In this document: positions 57,598 through 64,000 of the stretch, piece by piece
Numbering within the stretch: the stretch's first letter is position 1
Layout of the letters: the number at the start of each line of letters is the position of its first letter
Assembly (NCBI GenBank): GCA_016946835.1
Contig: JACVTC010000113.1
Coordinates: 288,501-352,500 of the forward strand
Direction: 5' to 3'
DNA: 64,000 bases
Origin: Neocallimastix lanati (nom. inval.)
Taxonomy: Eukaryota > Neocallimastigomycota > Neocallimastigomycetes > Neocallimastigales > Neocallimastigaceae
Program-made: the position numbers and the translations under genes
The notes under the pieces: generated by a model
What the model was told of the DNA's origin: nothing
The model's input: the letters and a program-made list of their open reading frames with translations, nothing else
Database searches by the model: none

Positions 57598-59562
57598 TTA
57601 TTCTTGTTCAACGTTTTCTAAGTACCATTGACCAAGGTAGGTAAGAGAATCTTTTGGAACACGCTTTAATTCCTTGTCATGGTAGAAGTCAATGTAAGTC
57701 ATACCGAAACGAGTTTCATATCCATTTTCCCATTCAAAGTTATCAAGTAAAGACCAGGCCATGTAACCACGAACATCAACTCCATCTTCGACATAAGCAA
57801 GACGAAGATTTTCAAGGTATTGCTTGTACCAGTCAATACGGTAGGTATCATGAATAAGAGTACCATCAAGATCCTTTTCATCTTCAATAATATCTTCATC
57901 ATAAGTATCAGCATATTCTTCCTTACCAATAGACTTCCAGTAATCAAGAGTAACCTTATCATTGGCACGGCTAACCTTGTAGTTTGGTTGAGCACAACCA
58001 TTTTCGGTAATGATGATACCATTCTTGATGAGACCTTCATAACGATCAGAGAACCAGTTAAGACCAACACGAATAGTTGGACCATACTTGGTGTTCCAGG
58101 ATGAACCAGCTTGAGAACCAAGAGTTGGAGGAATACAAGACCATCCATCTCCACGTCCCTTACAGTTATCATCCCACATATCTCTCTTAGAGTTATCATA
58201 GCTAGCTTCTTCATCACTTGGTGGCTCGACGTAAGTACCATCTTCATTCTTAACTTGAGCAGCCCAGTGAGTGGTGTAGGTGTTCCAACCTAAGAAGTCT
58301 GAAGAGGATCCCTTTAATAATTTCTTTTCTTCAGCAGTGAATTCTGGTAAATCCTTACCATTTCTTTGTTTGACTGATTCTGGGTAATCACCAAACATAA
58401 CTGGATCGGAGTACCAACCAATACGGAATTCGGCGGCTAAGTTAGCGTACTTCTTGTTGTTTTCATATTCTTCTTCACTCATACCGGCTTCTTCATATGG
58501 AATTTGAGCTTCACCATCAATGGTAATACCAATGAGACCCTTTTGTTTCTTTTGGAATTTTTCACGGTAAACCTTGACAGCTTGAGCGTGACCAAGAAGA
58601 ATGTTGTGAGAACACCAGACATCTTCTAACTTTTGTGGTGGACGATCAGCTGGAAGTTCTTCAGAATCCTTAGTGTACTTGGTTGGACCAATTTCATAGG
58701 AACAACCTCCTTCTAAATCAAGACCAGTGGTGTCATTGGCAAGCTTACGTGGAGCTTCACCAGTACATCTGTATGGAGCTTTACCTGGTCCATTCTTGTA
58801 ACCGGCAACACAGTTAACCCATGGTTCGTTGATGGTAATCCATCCCTTAACACGATCACCGAAATGTTCGAAACAGAATTCGGCATAGTTTGCGAAATCG
58901 AATTGAGAACGGTAATCTAACCAACCACCATACTTCTTATGAAGAGCGTATGGCATATCCCAGTGGTAAAGAGTAGCGAGAGGAGTAATGTTGTTTTCGA
59001 GAAGAGTGTTAATAACCATATCATAGTATTCAACACCCTTTTCGTTAACTTTCCATTTACCATTAACCTTCTTAGCTTCACCTTCTGGGAAAAGACGAGA
59101 CCAAGAGATAGAGAAACGGTAGTGATTAGCATTCATGATCTTCATCATCTTGATATCTTCATCAAACTTGTGGTAGGAATCACAAGCAACATTACCGTTA
59201 GTAGAATCTTTGTTAGATCTGTCACCGGATTCAACATTCTTTGGGTAGAGGTGAGTGAAGTGATCCCAAACAGATTCACCACGACCATCTACATTCCAGG
59301 CACCTTCAACTTGGTAAGCAGCAGTAGCAGCACCCCATTTGAAGTCAGAAGGAAGTTTTCCTTTCTTTTCTGGTTCATCACTTGAATCTTCATCATCATC
59401 GATTGGCTTAGTTTCATCATCAGAAACAATGGCAGCATCGGTTTCAGCTTCAGAAGCGACGTCAGCAACATCAGCATCAGCGGCGTCAGCTGGAGCCTTA
59501 ACGACACATTTCTTAGCAGCAGAAACAGCTAATAAAGTAGCGAAAATAGAGAGAGTCTTCAT
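57598..59562 (-). CDS. GH1 beta-glucosidase, copy D
   Basis: 654 aa from ATG at 59562. It is the most divergent copy: three extra residues in the acidic pro-region (ADAADADVADVASEAE) and local changes such as YTTHW for YTSHW, GWSCIPP for GWTCIPP and FSDRYE for FSKRYE. The catalytic glutamates are therefore shifted to about E246 and E520. The barrel is otherwise nearly identical to the others. The differences cluster in the pro-region and in the 3' half, while the middle matches copies B and C, which fits partial gene conversion. No dockerin is present. Confidence 0.95.
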   Translation of the reverse strand: MKTLSIFATLLAVSAAKKCVVKAPADAADADVADVASEAETDAAIVSDDETKPIDDDEDSSDEPEKKGKLPSDFKWGAATAAYQVEGAWNVDGRGESVWDHFTHLYPKNVESGDRSNKDSTNGNVACDSYHKFDEDIKMMKIMNANHYRFSISWSRLFPEGEAKKVNGKWKVNEKGVEYYDMVINTLLENNITPLATLYHWDMPYALHKKYGGWLDYRSQFDFANYAEFCFEHFGDRVKGWITINEPWVNCVAGYKNGPGKAPYRCTGEAPRKLANDTTGLDLEGGCSYEIGPTKYTKDSEELPADRPPQKLEDVWCSHNILLGHAQAVKVYREKFQKKQKGLIGITIDGEAQIPYEEAGMSEEEYENNKKYANLAAEFRIGWYSDPVMFGDYPESVKQRNGKDLPEFTAEEKKLLKGSSSDFLGWNTYTTHWAAQVKNEDGTYVEPPSDEEASYDNSKRDMWDDNCKGRGDGWSCIPPTLGSQAGSSWNTKYGPTIRVGLNWFSDRYEGLIKNGIIITENGCAQPNYKVSRANDKVTLDYWKSIGKEEYADTYDEDIIEDEKDLDGTLIHDTYRIDWYKQYLENLRLAYVEDGVDVRGYMAWSLLDNFEWENGYETRFGMTYIDFYHDKELKRVPKDSLTYLGQWYLENVEQE

Positions 59563-62500
59563 TTTTAATTTATAAATTAAAAATAAATATTCTATATTAA
59601 TTTAACTTAAATAATTTTTTTTTTTTTTTAAATATATATTTATTCCTTATTTAAAGGATTAATTATTATATAAAGAATTATAAAAAAAAAAAATAAATAA
59701 ATAAATAAGAAAATTTCAATGCTTTTATATACTTTTTTTTCTCAAAATTATGTATTACAATACTAATTTTACATATATTTAAATACAATATATTTATTTT
59801 TCCATATAGGAATATTATTCACTTTATAATAATATATCGAATTTTAATATATTTTCTAACTTTATAATTATATAAAACGTATAATACTTAGCAAAATTAT
59901 TAAATTCGCAATAGTAATTTTATTAAAATAATATTTTAACTTAAAATAATAATATATATACATTGATTCATTTAAAATATATTCAAAAATATAAATATTA
60001 ATATAAATATAATTTATTTTATTTTATTTTTCCAAAAACTTATATAAATTTATTTTATTCTCCATATTGAAAAAATAATTTTGTATAAATAAAAATCACA
60101 ACAAATAATTAAAAATTAAAAATTTCCATACTACCAATAAATAATTAGTAATTGGTATATAAGGTTTTACCTTATATTTTATTATGATAAAACACATTTA
60201 TAATAAATTTAATATAATTCAAAGTCGTACAATTTGGTAATATATTTAGAAAAAGAAGGTAAAGAAGAAAAAGAAAAATGAAAAAAAATTATTTTTAATA
60301 ACTATTTAAGAGATATAAAAGAATAAAAAAAAATAATTAAAGTAAAACTTTTTAATATTTACAGTGTAAATCAATAAAAAATAATTTAAAAAAAATTTTT
60401 AATATATTTTTATAGAAATATCCCAGAATTTAATTTAAAAAAATATTAAATCATAAAAAAAAATAAATTATTTTTATCCACTTTTGAATTTTTATCATCA
60501 TCTGTTTTATGCTTTTTATGTATTCTACATTATATACCAACAATGACTTTTATAATGTTTATATACCTTTTATATGTACCATTTTTTATTCTATTTTTAT
60601 TTTTTGATTTATTTATTTTATTTTTATAATAATTATTATTTGTTTTAATATGATTTTAAAATAAAATTTTTAATAAATTAATCAACATTAAAGAATTTAA
60701 ATTAATTAATTAATTAATTAATTAAAATTTCATCTTTATTCTAATTATAAATTAAATTTATATAATTATTAGCATTATTAGTATCAGTGTTACAATTGTA
60801 ACATTTGGTACAGTCAATTCTCAATATTAAACATTATTAATTTATCACTTATTTTTTTTTTTTTTTTAATATTAATTATTAATTATTAATTATTAATTAT
60901 TATTTATTATTTATTATTATTTATTATTTATTATTTATTATTTATTATTTAATTATATATTATTTAATTTTTATTATTTATTATTTATTATTTGTTATTT
61001 ATTATTTATTATTTATTATTTATTATTTTATTATTTATTATTTAATTATTTATTATTTATTATTCAATTATTTATTATTTATTATTTATTATTTATTATT
61101 TATTATTTATTATTTATTATTTATTATTTATTATTTATTATTTATTATTCAATTATTTATTATTTATTATTTATTATTTATTATTTATTATTTATTATTT
61201 ATTATTTATTATTTATTATTTATTATTTATTATTTATTATTTATTATTTATTATTTATTATTTATTATTTATTATTTATTATTTATTATTTATTATTTAT
61301 TATTATTTATTATTTATTATTTATTATTTATTATTTATTATTTATTATTTATTATTTATTATTTATTATTCAATTATTTATTATTTATTATTTATTATTT
61401 ATTATTTATTATTTATTATTTATTATTTATTATTTATTATTCAATTATTTATTAATTATTATTTACTTTTTAATTATTTATTATTTATTGTTCAATTATT
61501 ATTATATATTTATTTAATATTATTATAATTATTTATTATTTATTAATAAATACTCTTTTAATTATATTTATTATTTATTATTTATTATTTATTATTTATT
61601 ATTTATTATTTATTATTTATTATTTATTTATTATTTATTTTTTATTATTAATTATTATAATCAATTAATACATATATACTAATTAATATATTTAAATATC
61701 AAAATATCAATTACACTATTTAAAAAACATGAATTATTTTTCTATGTTTATATTATTTTTTTTTTGTATTAGTTAATTATAAACATAATCACTATCATAT
61801 CATATTGATGGTAATTATATCTTTTATTATTATTTATTATACAAAGAATATTTTTTATATTTTATATATTTAAAATATATATTATTTTTAAAATTATTCA
61901 TAATAAATGATTTTTCAATTATTTATTTAATTTTTTTTACATATATTTATATACTTTATATATATTCCTTTTAAACATAAATTACTATTTTCTTAAAATA
62001 CCCAATTAAGCTATTTTAGAATATGATATTAAAAAACTTTTAATCTCTCTTTCAATCCATATTAGTATATAATATTAATAACTTTTAAATTTAAAAATTT
62101 TAATATATATAAACTTCATTTCAGTCCATATTATCTAACTATCTCTATTCACTTTATTTATGAAAATTCTTCAAAAAAATTTAAAGCTATAAAAGATTAT
62201 ATAATTTAATTAAATATCTTTTTTCTATAGATTTTTTTTATTTTTATAAAAAATAAAAAAAAAAAAAATCTTCCAGATTATAATTATATTAATTTTAACA
62301 ATATTAAATAGGAAATAATTATTTCAATCGAATTTCAAAAATAAATAATTTTAATATATTTATTGTTTTTATAATCATAATTTTTATGATATAGATGTTT
62401 AATGTATATTATTATTTTTAATATATTTATTATATATTTATTTTAGTATTAGTAAACATATTTATAAATAAAACTATAATTTTATATTATCTTTAAATAT

Positions 62501-63084
62501 ATATTTTTTTTATTTTATTTCATGTCAAAATTTCCCAACCCTTTAATGTAATGTATATATACCAAAACCACACATAATTTTTTAAAATTTTCCTTTTTCC
62601 TATTAATTTAATTAAAAAAAAATAAATGAAAACTAATTTTTATTATTATTACTACGTTCTACACTTTGTAAACTGTTAAAATAGTATATAAGAAATAACA
62701 AAAAAAAAAAAAAAATGTAAATATTTAAAAATAAAACTATAATTTTATATTAATATTATCTTTAAATTTTTTTTTTTTTATTTGTATTCTTAACATTTAT
62801 ACTTCTACTAATAAACTATAATCATTTTTTTTATATTATTTTATAACAAAAATAATGTACATATATCAATACCATGCATAATTCTTTAATATTATAAAAA
62901 AGAAAATACAGGAATAATTAAAGTACTTATTAATATTGATAAATGATATAAAAAATGTACTATAATCTATTACCTTTTATTAATATATTAATTAATCTTT
63001 AATTAAAATAATTGTTTATTCATTATACATGGGTTGTTAATTAACAACCAAAAAAAAGAAAAAAAAAAAAAACTAATAAAATTT
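59563..63084. other. Intergenic region with heptamer satellite
   Basis: 5' flank of GH1 copy D, then A/T spacer, (TTAA)n at about 60703-60725 and the TTATTTA satellite at 60870-61640. The part nearest 63084 is the 3' flank of the phospholipase exon. No gene was recognised. Confidence 0.6.
60870..61640. repeat. TTATTTA heptamer satellite
   Basis: About 750 bp of a 7-bp unit (TTATTTA), interrupted at intervals by ATTCAATTA variants (about 61061, 61148, 61369, 61440, 61490). The interruptions recur with the same neighbours, which indicates higher-order duplication. Confidence 0.9.
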
Positions 63085-63707
63085 CTATTTCTTTACATAG
63101 AATGGTGTTTTATATAATGTATTCTTAATGATAGGAACACCACAGGCAGCACAGTTTGTACTAGTATTAACTGGGGTATTTTGATAAGCATTTTCACCAA
63201 ATAAAGAAACGGTATCAGCAAATAATGAAGCGGTAATATTACAAGCAGCCTTCTGTAATCTCTTTCTAGCTTTGACGAAGAAGTTATCGCCTGAATAGAT
63301 TTCATACATTTTACTACAAACCGTTTTCATATTAGTCTTAAAGTAACTATCACAACCACTTCTTGGCAATTGATGACAAGTAACACAAATATCATGACTA
63401 TTACAAGCTGGTCTGAAATCTTCAGCATAAGGAAGACTTCCTACGATTTGTGAGACTTGAGCATTATTTTTTGGACCACAACCATTAACTACTGAAATTG
63501 CTGTTTGAACTGAGCCAGCTCCTTGAGTATAACGGTAAAAACCATATCGGTATGGGTATGAAGGATTTTTATTAACTATTCCTTGAGAAACAGGATCACA
63601 TGGTTTGGTCGCTCTTTTTACATTTTTTTCCAATTCACTTTTAGATTCAAGTTTAGTGGTGTCGAGTACCTTTTTGGCAATACCTTCCTTTTTCAAAACT
63701 TGAACAT
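63085..63707 (-). CDS. Fungal-type phospholipase A2, main exon (5' exon not found)
   Basis: About 206 residues. The region from about 47 on matches the fungal/bacterial group XIV phospholipase A2 fold. It has YPYRYGFYRYT, an NGCGPK segment, then the catalytic His-Asp dyad in ACNSHDICVTC, further cysteines (GCDSYFK, VCSKMYE, ACNITASLF) and a basic helix. The Cys pattern implies disulfides and secretion. It would hydrolyse the sn-2 ester of glycerophospholipids. The frame has no ATG before the domain. A splice-acceptor-like TTAACTTCTTTAG ends at 63708, so an upstream exon with the signal peptide is expected. None is evident between 63708 and 63904, where the minus strand has no ATG. The gene may extend beyond the window or be truncated. 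Confidence 0.75.
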
Positions 63708-63904
63708 CTAAAGAAGTTAAATGACAAATTCTTTTTTTTTTTTTTTTTAATAAAAAATTAAAAAATAAAATAAAAATTTATATAGGTTATAATTTATTTT
63801 TTATATATTTTAATTTACAGATGATCTATTCTATAATTATTCTATATTTAATATAATACTTTTTATATAAATATATATAAATATATATATATAAATTATT
63901 TTTA

Positions 63905-64000
63905 TTACTCTTCACAACTTGTTAAAAAATCAAGTTCCATTAATATATTACTATTTTTTTTAATTACTTCCTGATTGACATTCTTAAATTCATTATTTAA
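63905..64000 (-). CDS. Possible C-terminal exon of a gene beyond the right edge
   Basis: The minus strand is open from the window edge for about 31 codons with protein-like composition (NNEFKNVNQEVIKKN then SNILMELDFLTSCEE) and a TAA at 63905-63907. It could be the end of a neighbouring gene or chance. It does not splice in phase to the phospholipase exon using the donor I can see. Confidence 0.3.
   Translation of the reverse strand, partial: LNNEFKNVNQEVIKKNSNILMELDFLTSCEE

Noticed and set aside
60870-61640. CRISPR-like array
   Set aside because: A 7-bp tandem satellite with no spacers, in a eukaryotic genome.

Overview
The window looks like nuclear DNA of an anaerobic gut fungus (Neocallimastigomycota; genus not resolved). 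The signs are extreme A+T richness, islands of more GC-balanced coding sequence in long A/T-only spacers, Asn-rich low-complexity proteins, and secreted cellulolytic enzymes. These are a GH5 endoglucanase and four near-identical GH1 beta-glucosidases, alongside hevein-type chitin-binding surface proteins, a fungal phospholipase A2 and copia elements. No rRNA, functional tRNA or CRISPR array was seen.

Layout. 1-8640: an ankyrin-repeat gene (minus) lies between two diverged direct copies of a ~1.7 kb AT-rich block; the right-hand copy carries a tRNA-derived SINE. 8865-10640: relics of a Ty3/gypsy RNase H (minus) and a Ty1/copia integrase region (plus). 10641-14432: spacer with a direct duplication and (TTTTA)n arrays. 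14433-28775: two secreted CBM18 / low-complexity stalk / choice-of-anchor-A-like proteins, with a decayed third paralogue and a nearly intact 6.8 kb Ty1/copia element between them (18914-25694, minus, 299-bp LTRs, TSD TAAAT). 28776-34520: spacer with a strong hairpin, an (AAAAT)n array and a truncated GH1 relic. 34521-35909: GH5 (minus). 35910-43832: spacer with a 5'-truncated SINE, a frameshifted Cys-rich membrane-protein gene and a FLYWCH/MULE-like relic. 43833-59562: the GH1 array (orientations -,+,-,-), with a full SINE between the second and third genes. 59563-64000: heptamer satellite, a phospholipase A2 exon (minus) and a possible C-terminal exon running off the right edge.

How the genes relate. 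GH5 would cut beta-1,4-glucans and GH1 would hydrolyse the released cello-oligosaccharides to glucose, so the right half is a small cellulose-degradation neighbourhood. None of these five enzymes carries the canonical fungal dockerin. The CBM18 proteins are probably extracellular or wall-associated.

Most notable: a T-tailed tRNA-SINE family with perfect target-site duplications and a paralogous empty site; CBM18/anchor-A paralogues sharing both ends but with oppositely charged stalks; a copia element whose primer site matches the interior of tRNA-Lys(CUU); and a homogenised GH1 array with a distant truncated relative. All calls come from reading the sequence; no database search was run.
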